Assembly (NCBI GenBank): GCA_942491885.1 | Contig: CALOCQ010000008.1 | Coordinates: 496,001-560,000 of the forward strand | DNA from: CALBPI01 sp942491885 | GTDB lineage: Bacteria > Pseudomonadota > Gammaproteobacteria > Steroidobacterales > Woeseiaceae | DNA: 64,000 nt | Direction of reading: 5' to 3' | In this document: one piece after another, positions 28,564-37,946 of the stretch | How positions within the stretch are numbered: the first letter of the stretch is position 1 | Layout: each line of letters begins with the position of its first letter | The notes under the pieces: generated by a model | The model's database searches: none | The model's input: only the letters and a program-made list of their open reading frames with translations | Told to the model about the DNA's origin: nothing | Position numbers and translations under genes: made by a program

Positions 28564-29923
28564 ATGAACGATAGCGGCTATAGTGAACCGCGCGCGTTAG
28601 ACCTTCTCGCGCAGGCGCTCGATGCACTCGACAGCGGCTATACAATGTTGCCGGAGGCCCCCGCCACCCACGAAATAATCGACGATGCGTTCCGCGACAC
28701 ATTGCTCGCGGCGGCGACGCGCATGCACGATAACTATCCCTATGCGCACCCGCTGTATGCCGGACAGATGCTCAAGCCGCCGCACCCGATCGCACGCGCG
28801 GCCTACCAGATGGCGATGTGGGTCAATCCGAACAACCATGCGCTGGACGGCGGGCGGGCAAGCTCGGCCATGGAAAAGGAATCGGTATCCGCGCTCGCGA
28901 CGATGTTCGGCATGCAGCAGCATCTTGGTCATCTGACCAGCAGCGGCACCATCGCCAACCTGGAAGCATTGTGGATCAGCCGCGAGGAGCATCCCGGCAA
29001 ACATGTCGCAGCATCCCGCGAGGCGCACTACACGCACGAACGGATCTCGAAGGTGCTGCAGCTGCCGTTTGTTGCGCTCGACGTTGAGCCTGACGGGCGA
29101 CTATCGTTGCAGGCGATTGAGGCCGAAGCCAGACGCGGCACACTCGGCACCGTGGTCGCAACGACCGGAACAACCAGTTTCGGTGCCGTCGACCCGGTCG
29201 CCGATATCATTGCGCTGGCCCGTCAGTACGATTTCCGCGTCCATATAGATGCCGCGTATGGCGGTTATTTCTCGATTGCCGATGCGCTGTCGGCTACAAC
29301 GCGTGAGCACTATCATGCCATTGCCGGCGCCGACAGCATCGCTATTGACCCCCATAAACACGGATTGCAACCCTATGGCTGCGGCTGCATATTATTCTCC
29401 GACCCGCGTGTCGGTCGTCACTATCAGCATGATTCGCCGTACACTTATTTTTCCTCCGATGAGCTTCATCTCGGCGAAATAAGTCTGGAGTGTTCACGAG
29501 CGGGGGCCGCGGCAGTTGCCTTGTGGGCAACGCAGCGTTTGTTGCCAATGCAGAGGGGCGCGCAATTCGCAGGCATGCTCGATGACTGTTTGCACGCCGC
29601 GCGCGAGCTTGCCGGTCGCATACAGGCATCGCCATTGTTCGAACTGGTACAACAGCCAGAGCTCGATATCGTTGTGTGGGCGGTAACGGACAAAACGCTG
29701 AGCGGCGCATCAGCGCGCCAAGGCGATCTTCGAGCGTGCGGCTGAGGAAAACCTGCATCTGGCGCTCATCGAAGTAAATACTGAGCGCCTGCCGGCAACG
29801 TTCGATCACATGACAAGCGACGCCGATTCGCTCACCTGTCTCAGAAGCTGCCTGATGAAGCCCGAGCACCGCGAATGGGTCGGGCGAATTTTCGATATCA
29901 TCGAACGCACGGCGGCGCGCTGA
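28564..29923 (+). pseudogene. Frameshifted PLP-dependent group II decarboxylase
   Basis: The reading frame from ATG 28564 (GTG 28552 is an alternative start overlapping pirin) encodes a group II decarboxylase-like protein with H-L-T-S-S-G-T, VHIDAAYGG and PLP Lys K265 in D-P-H-K-H-G. It stops at 29743-29745, but homologous text resumes in the next frame (AKAIFERAAEENLHLALIEVNTERLP ... RIFDIIERTAAR) and ends with TGA at 29921-29923. The switch lies near 29716 in a GCGCGCC run and corresponds to one extra base or two missing bases. Full length would be about 452 residues. Either a natural inactivating mutation or a sequence error. Confidence 0.8.
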
Positions 29924-29924
29924 C

Positions 29925-30308
29925 TTAAAATACGCTGCGTGCCAACCAGACGCCGACAAATAACCCAGCGATCGACAACACCAATGTGCCTACGGCGAAG
30001 CCGGCGGCAACGCCGCTGCCGCTAACACGGGCAAGCTCGCTGGTTTCCAGCGCCAGTGCAGACATCGTCGTGAAGGCACCACAAAAGCCGGTTGCCAGCA
30101 GCAGGCGCCCGCTTTGCTGCCACCAGCCAAAATCGCGCATCGTGAACCAGTGGACGAAGATACCAAGCAGTATGCAACCGAGTACGTTCACGATCAGCGT
30201 CGACCACGGCCAATTACCGCGCGCCAGCATGAGGTTTACCGCATGCCGCGCGGCCGCGCCGAAAGCGCCGCCGATTGCGACCAGTAATAATTGGCCCAGC
30301 GTGCTCAT
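29925..30308 (-). CDS. crcB: Fluoride ion channel/exporter CrcB (Fluc)
   Basis: 127 residues with four hydrophobic helices. Fluc hallmarks are the early GGAFGAAARH, the Asn in NVLGC and the F-C-G-A-F-T-T-M-S phenylalanine/threonine track. It forms dual-topology dimers that export fluoride. It lies 16 bases after a nitronate monooxygenase gene on the same strand, so it is likely expressed from the promoter of that gene. No fluoride riboswitch fits in the 16-base gap. Confidence 0.92.
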   Translation of the reverse strand: MSTLGQLLLVAIGGAFGAAARHAVNLMLARGNWPWSTLIVNVLGCILLGIFVHWFTMRDFGWWQQSGRLLLATGFCGAFTTMSALALETSELARVSGSGVAAGFAVGTLVLSIAGLFVGVWLARSVF

Positions 30309-30324
30309 TGCGACACGCGAAGCA

Positions 30325-31293
30325 TCACGCGCCCTTCAGCAAACGCGTTCTCACCGCCTCGTATTCGTCGGCCATCTGATCGACCAGGTCGGCGACACTT
30401 AGCACCGAATCGATACTGCCGACGCCCTGACCCGCACCCCAGATATCCCGCCACGCTTTCGATTTGCTGCTACCGCCGCTGCCGAAGTTCATCGATGACT
30501 TATCCGCCTCGGGCAGGTTGTCCGGATCGAGACCGGCCTTGCTGATGCTCGGCTTCAGGTAGTTGCCAAGAACGCCGGTGAACAGCGAACTGTAAACAAT
30601 ATCCGAGGCCACGGTGTCGATCAGCATCTGTTTGTAAGCCGGATCGGCGTTTGCCTCTTTCGTCGCAATAAAGCGGGAGCCAATGTATGCGAGATCGGCA
30701 CCGATTGCCTGAGCCGCCAAAACATCCTGCCCACGTGACATCGCGCCGGAGAGCAAAATCGTGCCATCAAACGCCTGACGTATCTCCTTGATCAACGCGA
30801 ACGGGCTGAGTGTGCCGGCATGACCGCCGGCACCCGCGCACACGGCAATAATGCCATCGACGCCTTCCGAAATAGCCTTGCGCGCATGACGCAGGTTGAT
30901 TACATCGTGAAACACCAAGCCGCCGTAGCTATGCGCCGCGTCGACGATCTCTTTTGGCGGACGCAGGCTCGTGATGATGATCGGCACCTTGTGTTTGACG
31001 CAGGTCATCATGTCATCGAGCAGTCGATCGTTGCTCGCATGACAAATCTGATTGACCGCATACGGCGCAACCGGCTTGCCCGGGTTCGCGCTGCGCTCGT
31101 TGTCCAGAGTCTCTGTGATCTCCGCCAGCCAGTCATCCAGCATGGTCTGCGGACGCGCATTTAATGCCGGAAATGAACCGACAATACCAGCCTTGCACTG
31201 CTCGATAACAAGCTGCGGGCCGGAAACGATAAACATCGGGGCACCAACAACAGGTATTCGCAACTGATCTTCGAGGATGGCGGGCATGGTCAT
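30325..31293 (-). CDS. Nitronate monooxygenase (2-nitropropane dioxygenase family)
   Basis: 322 residues of the FMN-dependent TIM-barrel NPD family: LRIPVVGAPMFIVSGPQL at the start, a glycine-rich GAGGHAGTLSPFALI flavin-phosphate loop, LSGAMSRGQDVLAAQAIGADLAYIGSRF and a C-terminal WGAGQGVGSI. These enzymes oxidise alkyl nitronates such as propionate-3-nitronate, or act as enoyl reductase-like FabK relatives; the sequence favours the class I NMO group. AAGGA lies eight bases before the ATG, and a perfect TATAAT box lies 36 bases upstream. Confidence 0.85.
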   Translation of the reverse strand: MTMPAILEDQLRIPVVGAPMFIVSGPQLVIEQCKAGIVGSFPALNARPQTMLDDWLAEITETLDNERSANPGKPVAPYAVNQICHASNDRLLDDMMTCVKHKVPIIITSLRPPKEIVDAAHSYGGLVFHDVINLRHARKAISEGVDGIIAVCAGAGGHAGTLSPFALIKEIRQAFDGTILLSGAMSRGQDVLAAQAIGADLAYIGSRFIATKEANADPAYKQMLIDTVASDIVYSSLFTGVLGNYLKPSISKAGLDPDNLPEADKSSMNFGSGGSSKSKAWRDIWGAGQGVGSIDSVLSVADLVDQMADEYEAVRTRLLKGA

Positions 31294-31329
31294 AGTGCGT
31301 CCTTCGGGGAGCTAACGGGAAAGCTCGCG

Positions 31330-31335
31330 ATTATA
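31330..31335 (-). promoter_or_regulatory. Sigma-70 -10 box of the nitronate monooxygenase-crcB unit
   Basis: Reads TATAAT on the minus strand, 36 bases before the ATG at 31293. The upstream -35 region is GC-rich and poorly matched (nearest GTTTCG, about 18 bases away), so this may need an activator. Confidence 0.5.
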
Positions 31336-31391
31336 CGGGGCGCCGGCCTGCTACGAAACAGCAAGCGCAAGGTTCGCCGCCGGCCGTCGGG

Positions 31392-34300
31392 CTAGTTTCT
31401 TCCGACAGAGTAAATGAGATCGAGATATTGCTCATCGCCGGTGGCCGACTCCAGCCACAGCCGGTCGTTCAATTTGAGCCGCAGCAGCACTGTACTGAGC
31501 TGATCAAACACGCCGTAAGCGTATTGCAGGTACAGATTCGGAGACAGCTGCTTGCCCGCCAGTACGCGCCCGTCCCGGCCGCTGCCGGCAATCGTCAGAG
31601 TGTCGAGGCCGACGACATCGCGTATCGCACTGCTGACGCCGAACGCCTGACGCAGACCCAGTGTGATGGCCGCATCCGCCATCGCCGAGCCTTCGGATGC
31701 ACCGACGGATCCCAAAGCACGACCGGTCAATAGTAAACTGAAGACTTCGGCATCGGGCAGGCTCGGTGTTGAGAACAGCGATGACTCGAGCGATCCGGGT
31801 GTGCCGAGAATGTCGATGCCAACAACCGTCTCATCAACCTGCCGTTGTGCCCGAAAATCGAGCAACGGCGAGTCCAGCGGCCCATTAAAAACGATCGTTC
31901 CGCGGCTGATTTCCAACGACTGGCCATAAGCGCTGTAGGTGGCATCGCGCAGGTCCAGAACGCCAAAACCCTGCAGGCCGCTGCTGTTTCGTTCGCGCAG
32001 GCGCAACTCGCCGCCGAGGGCCGCTTTAAGACCGAAACCGGTCAGACGCACCTCGTCTGTTAGCGTTACGGTGACATCTATCGTGCGGCGAACGATGATT
32101 CCTGCGTCCTCTTCCACGGCGTCGCCGGTGCTGACAATATGCTCGTCGGATGACACGCGCACGGCGCCTTCGGGCAGACCCTGCACCAGAATATTGGCGC
32201 GGTCGACTGACATCGTGCCCGTAACCTCCAATGATTCCCTGCTGCTGACCAGATCAACGTCAACGCTTGCAACCGCAAACCGGTCCGGTAAATCAACGAA
32301 GGTAAACTGATCAGCCGTCACTTTGGCGCGTGTATCGAACGGATTAGCGGGATCGATGCTGGTTTGACCAGTTATCGAAAATCGTCCTTCACCGGAGCTT
32401 CCTGCACCGTTGAAGTTGAGCGTTGTGCTGCCATCGTTTAGCGCGGACAGTGAAACATCCGTCAATACGATACCCAACGGGATTACACGTACCTGCAACG
32501 ACTGGATATCGACACGCGATTCGAACAAAGGCTCGCGACGTGTGCCGCGCACAACAAGATTCGCGCTCAAACTGCCACCGGTCAGCTGAAAGGTATCGAG
32601 AAGCGTGTTCAGCGCACTCATCGCATTCGACTGCATTGACAGGTTGCCCGACAGGGGCGCATCAGGATCACTAATATCGGCCAGCATCACATCCAGTTCG
32701 ACCTGCCCGCCTTCGGCCAGCGTGAAACCGCCGGTCACACCTAGCTCGCCGTCGCGCAAATCCGCCCGCAACGCGGCATCGTTCATGCTAAGCGTAGTAC
32801 GATCGTCGCCCTCGCCTTTGCTTGCCATCAACTCGTCAAACGTCAGGTTTGCCGTGCCGCTTAGCGCGGATAGCGGGCCATTGAGCTGCGCCGTCAGAGA
32901 GGCTTCGCCCTGCCACTGAACGCCGGTCGCCGAGACGGGTATCAGCGCAGCCAGCGGCGCGCCCTCGATGCTCGCTTGCAGATCGATGAGGCCATCTTCC
33001 AGGATCGCGCGAGCACAAACTTTACGGGCAAGATTGGTCTCAAGACAGAAATTCTCAATCGCATAGGTCGACGCCGCCAGCGAAAGGGCTGTCGGCTCGA
33101 CGAGAGAAAATTCAATATCCGACAGCGGGAAATCTTGCAGCGGCCAACGGCCTCTCAGGCGCTGTAGGGTCCCGCTCCAACGCGCTTGCTCATAACCACC
33201 GGCAAGAGCAAGCTCAATCGGCACGCCCCCGACGCTGGAAGCTTCAAGAGATAGCGAATGAGACGCGGGTGTACCGGAAAGCGACACGACGATATTGCTC
33301 GCAGCGCGCGCGGCGAAACCGATATCAGCGATAGTGATATTGCCGGAGACCTCGTCACCCCGTACCTCGAACCGTCCGCGAGCTTCGTTGACGCGCAGGT
33401 CACCCCAGGCAACGCTGGCGGATTGGAGGTCGGTATCCACGACGAGACGTTGGCGGGTACCGCCGAGCAACGCATTCGCCGTTACACTGCCCGATAACGT
33501 CGGCAGCAATTGCGACAGATCGGCGGCGCGTAAATCTATTTTGCCGTCAATCTTGCCGCCATTGTCTATGCCGCCGTCGATCAAAACCGTATTGTCACCA
33601 ACGACTACCTGAACCTCATTGAATTGTGTGCCGTTGTCGCTCCAGGTGACTGCACCGACAGCATTGAATGGCGCGCCGCGGTAAATGCCCTCGAGCATCT
33701 CAACATCGGCGCTAACCGTTCGTCCGGAACCCCACCGCCCGGTTGTTTGCAGCCTCGCACTCAGAGCCTCCGGCAACTGCTCTGACAGAGATGACAGTGA
33801 CAATTCGCTCGCTTCAACACGCAAGTCCCATTCGGGGTTGGCTGTCAGCGCGATCGCACCATTGGATATCAAAGTGGCACCGTCGGCCGAGGCTACGCGT
33901 GCCTGCTCAATATTCACGTTAGTTGTTGATCCGGTGGCATTTACGCTGACACGTGCCGGCGCCAGATCAGCACCGGTCAGCGCCGCACCGAAGCGCACGC
34001 GCCAGGCACTCCAGCGCCCGTTCACAGCCAGCTCGATGTCGTTGAACGCTAACGTGCGGTCGGCAACGGGCACGCTGTATGCGTCCATACGGCTCACGAG
34101 ATCAACGCTAACCGGGGAATCTGCAGGCGCACGCACGCTGCCGCTTGAGACAACTTTGAGCGGCGCTAATAATTCGTGCGTGACGTCATAGGCCTCGCGG
34201 CGTCCACTCAATGTGAGTTGCCCCGCGGCGGTCTCCGTATCGCCATCCCGGAGCCGCCAATTCAGCGCGACATCCAACTCAAGCATGCGGTTCAAATCAA

Positions 34301-34883
34301 CATCGCCGTTGAGTTGCACGCCGCCTTGAGGCGTGTCGACCGATAGTGTCTCAAGACTGATCTGAGTCCCGCTCCACGCACCGACCATGTGACTTTGCGT
34401 GACGCTCACCAGCAACGCGCCATCCTTGGTAAGGCTGACGTTGCTAAACTGCGAATCACGCACCGACACCCGTATCGGCAACGACACCGCAGGCAGCTCA
34501 GGTAATATGACATCAGCCGAAACTGTCTCGACGGCATCATCCGACGCCGGCAGGCTTACGCGTACGCCGTCCAGAACCAGCGTCGTGATTTCTACACGGC
34601 GGAAATTCCACAGCACGCCCGGCGCGACTGCGATCACGGCACGATCGACAACAACTTCGGTGTCGCCATCGCGGTAGACGGTATTCGCAAGCTCAAGTGT
34701 ACCCATCAAACTGCCGCTGACTTCGCCGAACGTGACCGGCAGCGCATCTTCGAGAAAACCAATCGCAAACCGCGCGCCCGACGCCGTACCGAGTAGCCAT
34801 GCCAGCGCGCCGATGATGATCAGCAACGTGCCTGCAATCGCGAGCGAGACGCGCCTTAGCCGACGTGCACTCGACGGCTTCAC
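31392..34883 (-). CDS. tamB: Translocation and assembly module inner-membrane protein TamB
   Basis: 1163 residues. One N-terminal membrane helix (VSLAIAGTLLIIIGALAWLLG) is followed by a long beta-rich AsmA-like taco repeat region and the conserved C-terminal DUF490 domain (LRGDLDL-like repeats, FNGPLDSPLLDFRAQR, GRALGS, LYLQYAYGVFDQLSTVLLRLKLNDRLWLES). It spans the periplasm and works with TamA in outer-membrane protein and autotransporter insertion and in phospholipid transport. The start is GTG, overlapping the tamA stop by four bases (GTGA), so translation is coupled. It is somewhat shorter than E. coli TamB (about 1260). Confidence 0.93.
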   Translation of the reverse strand: MKPSSARRLRRVSLAIAGTLLIIIGALAWLLGTASGARFAIGFLEDALPVTFGEVSGSLMGTLELANTVYRDGDTEVVVDRAVIAVAPGVLWNFRRVEITTLVLDGVRVSLPASDDAVETVSADVILPELPAVSLPIRVSVRDSQFSNVSLTKDGALLVSVTQSHMVGAWSGTQISLETLSVDTPQGGVQLNGDVDLNRMLELDVALNWRLRDGDTETAAGQLTLSGRREAYDVTHELLAPLKVVSSGSVRAPADSPVSVDLVSRMDAYSVPVADRTLAFNDIELAVNGRWSAWRVRFGAALTGADLAPARVSVNATGSTTNVNIEQARVASADGATLISNGAIALTANPEWDLRVEASELSLSSLSEQLPEALSARLQTTGRWGSGRTVSADVEMLEGIYRGAPFNAVGAVTWSDNGTQFNEVQVVVGDNTVLIDGGIDNGGKIDGKIDLRAADLSQLLPTLSGSVTANALLGGTRQRLVVDTDLQSASVAWGDLRVNEARGRFEVRGDEVSGNITIADIGFAARAASNIVVSLSGTPASHSLSLEASSVGGVPIELALAGGYEQARWSGTLQRLRGRWPLQDFPLSDIEFSLVEPTALSLAASTYAIENFCLETNLARKVCARAILEDGLIDLQASIEGAPLAALIPVSATGVQWQGEASLTAQLNGPLSALSGTANLTFDELMASKGEGDDRTTLSMNDAALRADLRDGELGVTGGFTLAEGGQVELDVMLADISDPDAPLSGNLSMQSNAMSALNTLLDTFQLTGGSLSANLVVRGTRREPLFESRVDIQSLQVRVIPLGIVLTDVSLSALNDGSTTLNFNGAGSSGEGRFSITGQTSIDPANPFDTRAKVTADQFTFVDLPDRFAVASVDVDLVSSRESLEVTGTMSVDRANILVQGLPEGAVRVSSDEHIVSTGDAVEEDAGIIVRRTIDVTVTLTDEVRLTGFGLKAALGGELRLRERNSSGLQGFGVLDLRDATYSAYGQSLEISRGTIVFNGPLDSPLLDFRAQRQVDETVVGIDILGTPGSLESSLFSTPSLPDAEVFSLLLTGRALGSVGASEGSAMADAAITLGLRQAFGVSSAIRDVVGLDTLTIAGSGRDGRVLAGKQLSPNLYLQYAYGVFDQLSTVLLRLKLNDRLWLESATGDEQYLDLIYSVGRN

Positions 34884-36595
34884 AGGTCTGCCCCGAAGCT
34901 GACATGCAGACGGATATCGGTGTCCGGGTCATCCAGCGGATGGGCAAGATAGGCGCGCAGCGGTCCGATCGGCGATCGCCACACGACGCCGAAGCCGACA
35001 CCCGTGTTAGGCGAAATGTCCGTGCCGTTAAACGCATCGCCACTATCAATGAAAACAGCAGCGCCCCAATTCCCCCGCAACGTGTGCTCATACTCAATGC
35101 TCGCCGTGAGCAGATTGCTTCCGCCGATGACCTCACCCATGTCGTCCAGCGGGCCGAGACTCTGATAGGAATAGCCGCGCACGCTGGAATCGCCGCCGGT
35201 AAAGAACCGGATCGACGGTGGCAGTTCGTCTAGATCGCGCTTCCAGGTCACCCCGCCCTCCGCGCGCAAAGACAAGCGCCCGGAATCACCAATCGCGAAC
35301 AAACGGCGATGACGGCTATAGACCTGCAGGAAGCTGGTCGTCGACAAGAGGGTATCTGAAGCACCCCGAAGCCTTACTTCGGTTGAGCTGCCGCGCCGCG
35401 GATTCGCGTCGCTGTCGGCACTGACACGATCGAACCCCACAACCGGCATCAATAGGGTCGATACGTCGGTAATCTGCCCTACGGTGTAATCCGTTCGACT
35501 CAACTGCACGCCGTAGGCAAGAATCCAATTGTTGAGCAACGCACGGGTTCGCTCGACGCCGAACTTTGCACTCAGACTTTCGAACGTATCGGTGTTCTCG
35601 TCTTCAAGCCTTAGCTGGTAGCTCTGCCATTCAACCAACGGGCGTGCCAGCGGCTGTCGATAAACGGCATCGAATTGCGACAGCACCGGGGAAAGTTGCA
35701 GGTCTGAGTTGAACTGGTGACCGCGCGTGTTCACGCGACGATTGCTGTAGCCTGCTCGCAGACGCGGGCCGAGGTTTGTCGACGCGCCCACGCCAACAAA
35801 ATAGCCCAATCGTTCCGCACCGGTAAGTTTGATTGTTATGGGGATTTTCTGGTCCGCCATGTTTTCGTAGTCGGCGCTCACCAACACACTGTCAAACAAC
35901 GCACTGCTGCCGAGGTCTTTCTGGAGCCGGGTAAGTTGATCGCGGCTAAACAACGCGCCGGACTCCACTGTCACGAATCGCGCTACCAGTGCGGCATCCA
36001 ACACGTCCTGCTCTATGGTGATCTCGCCGAAACGGTAGCGCGGACCGCTGACAACTTTAACGATCGCGTCCGCTGCCTGCTCAGCGATACTCACCTCTAG
36101 TCGTGGTGACTCGAAACGCCACTCGGCGTAGCCGCGCGCGGCGAGGACATTGCCGAGCCGCTGCTTGAATGCCTCGTAGCGCCCGTGATGCAGGCGGTCG
36201 CCCTGGCGCGGCGCAGATGCCAATACCGCACTCACCTGCGGATCGCTGGCTGCCTCACCCTCCACACTGGCGTCGAAGCGCCGATAGGCAACGCGCGGAC
36301 CGGGCGTGATCCTTAACGTCGCCGCCCAACACGTTTCACCGACGGTCAGCGTTTTCTCAATTTCCGGCTGGTAGTATCCCAACGCCGATGTCGCATCAAT
36401 AATACGCGCATCCATGTCGCGCATACGGCGGCGCAATTGCCATTCAGGGACATCGCAGGGCTGTTCGTCCAGTGCAACGTAGGCCAGCACATTGGTTAGC
36501 AGTTCGCCCTCTATGCCTTCGATTTTTAGCTCGCCGGTTGCCTGCGCCGACGCGGTCTGGCCGAACAGCGCGAGCAAGAACGTGGCCGGCAGCAA
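34880..36595 (-). CDS. tamA: Translocation and assembly module outer-membrane protein TamA (Omp85 family)
   Basis: 571 residues. Three POTRA domains (residues about 20-260) precede a 16-strand Omp85 barrel whose conserved R-G-Y motif is visible as VRGYSYQSLGP, and which ends DTDIRLHVSFGADL. It pairs with TamB, encoded next. The only in-frame start is TTG 36595, giving a signal peptide without the usual basic N-region (LPATFLLALFGQTASAQA). An ATG at 36636 would supply MTRFARLR but is out of frame by one base because of a run of five A at 36609-36613 (see findings). Confidence 0.9.
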   Translation of the reverse strand: MLPATFLLALFGQTASAQATGELKIEGIEGELLTNVLAYVALDEQPCDVPEWQLRRRMRDMDARIIDATSALGYYQPEIEKTLTVGETCWAATLRITPGPRVAYRRFDASVEGEAASDPQVSAVLASAPRQGDRLHHGRYEAFKQRLGNVLAARGYAEWRFESPRLEVSIAEQAADAIVKVVSGPRYRFGEITIEQDVLDAALVARFVTVESGALFSRDQLTRLQKDLGSSALFDSVLVSADYENMADQKIPITIKLTGAERLGYFVGVGASTNLGPRLRAGYSNRRVNTRGHQFNSDLQLSPVLSQFDAVYRQPLARPLVEWQSYQLRLEDENTDTFESLSAKFGVERTRALLNNWILAYGVQLSRTDYTVGQITDVSTLLMPVVGFDRVSADSDANPRRGSSTEVRLRGASDTLLSTTSFLQVYSRHRRLFAIGDSGRLSLRAEGGVTWKRDLDELPPSIRFFTGGDSSVRGYSYQSLGPLDDMGEVIGGSNLLTASIEYEHTLRGNWGAAVFIDSGDAFNGTDISPNTGVGFGVVWRSPIGPLRAYLAHPLDDPDTDIRLHVSFGADL

Positions 36596-36647
36596 ACGCA
36601 GGCATGCGAAAAACGCAGCCGCGCGAATCTTGTCATTACGGCGAGTT

Positions 36648-37946
36648 TTAGCGGTTACGATATGCGGGTTGGCGTGAATCGGAAAGATCCCGGTAACGGT
36701 CGCGTAATAAGCCCTGACGACTCACAACATCGACGGCAACACCATCGATGAAAACATGCGCGGGGTATGAGGTAACCTCAAGCGGGTCACCATCCCAGAC
36801 AACAACGTCGGCCACCATGCCAGACGCCAGCGTGCCGTACTTGTCGCCAAGACCGAGAATTTCAGCCGGCGTTGACGTTATGGCGCGCAAGCCTTCCAGC
36901 CACGGCAGGCCCTGGGCCACCGCATTGCCGGCGAGCTGCGAGATATTTCGCACGTTGTGGGAATCGCCGTCGGCGAAAACGATGCGTACGCCGGACTCAT
37001 GCAACAGCTTGGCGTTCTTCAGCGTCGCTGACAGGCTGTCAAACGAACCGGGCAGATTGCTGAGCGGCGATAATACGACGGGCGTATTGCTCGCAGCCAG
37101 CCGATCGGCAACCCGCCATGCCTCGGCGCCACCGACAACGATCAGTTTCAGACCGAAACGATCGGCCATATCGATGGCAACACGAATATCGCTGGCGCGA
37201 TCGACGCTGACATATAGTGGTGTCTCGCCACTGACAACCGATTGCAGCGCTTCCAGATCAGCGCGACTGACGCTGTAATCACGTCGCGCACCGGCATCGT
37301 AGGCATCACGGAATTTTGCATAGTCGATCGCATCCGATAACGCCGTGGTCAGCCGGAGTAGCGCCGCTGCACGCGAACCACCCGCCAACGCACCGCCCGA
37401 AGCACCGAGATGGGCGACCATGGCCGCCTTGCGCAGCACCAGGTAGTCGTCACTATCCCCCAGATGCACAACCGCTGCGGCACCGGAAAGCACACCACCA
37501 CCCGCGCCCGAATCATCCGGCCATGCGGCGCCCGGCACGATGGCCGCACGCGTGACGCCTTCTACACGATTCACCGGGATTAGTGTTGAATCAGGGTTGT
37601 AGGCATCGGCGACGTCAAATGCAGCGCCAAACCCGGTGCCGCGTTGACGTCCATCGACACTGTCCTCGACAGCATTGACCTCAACCAGACCCAGCGCCGT
37701 GTGCGCGGCGAACAATCCCGGCGTGACGACCATGCCATTGGCCTCGATCACGGTCGCGCCGTCGGGTGCGACACGGCCGCGGCGAACCGCGGTAATCTGG
37801 CCGTCCTCAATCAGTACGGTCGCGTTCTGCAGCGTGCCCGCATCGGTCATCGTGTGAACGGTACCGCCGACGATGGCGACAGTATCTGCGTGCGCGGCGC
37901 CAGCCAGCGTAATTGCCAGCGCGACGATTGTTGTTGAACGGATCAT
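36648..37946 (-). CDS. Amidohydrolase-like protein lacking metal-binding residues
   Basis: 432 residues with a signal peptide (MIRSTTIVALAITLAGAAHA). The small beta-sandwich and TIM-barrel of the imidazolonepropionase/prolidase-like amidohydrolases are recognisable (VAIVGGTVHTMTD, MVVTPGLFAAHTALGL, ITSTPAEILGLGDKYGTLASGMVADVVVWDGDPLE). The normal P-G-L-I-D-x-H-x-H is P-G-L-F-A-A-H-T-A here, with only one His, and the strand 5 and 6 His are replaced (IVVGGAEAWR). It is therefore probably a non-catalytic paralogue of the adjacent gene, whose stop its start overlaps by four bases. Confidence 0.82.
   Translation of the reverse strand: MIRSTTIVALAITLAGAAHADTVAIVGGTVHTMTDAGTLQNATVLIEDGQITAVRRGRVAPDGATVIEANGMVVTPGLFAAHTALGLVEVNAVEDSVDGRQRGTGFGAAFDVADAYNPDSTLIPVNRVEGVTRAAIVPGAAWPDDSGAGGGVLSGAAAVVHLGDSDDYLVLRKAAMVAHLGASGGALAGGSRAAALLRLTTALSDAIDYAKFRDAYDAGARRDYSVSRADLEALQSVVSGETPLYVSVDRASDIRVAIDMADRFGLKLIVVGGAEAWRVADRLAASNTPVVLSPLSNLPGSFDSLSATLKNAKLLHESGVRIVFADGDSHNVRNISQLAGNAVAQGLPWLEGLRAITSTPAEILGLGDKYGTLASGMVADVVVWDGDPLEVTSYPAHVFIDGVAVDVVSRQGLLRDRYRDLSDSRQPAYRNR

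Noticed and set aside
30309..30324. Fluoride riboswitch before crcB
   Set aside because: Only 16 bases separate crcB from the upstream gene; no room for the aptamer.
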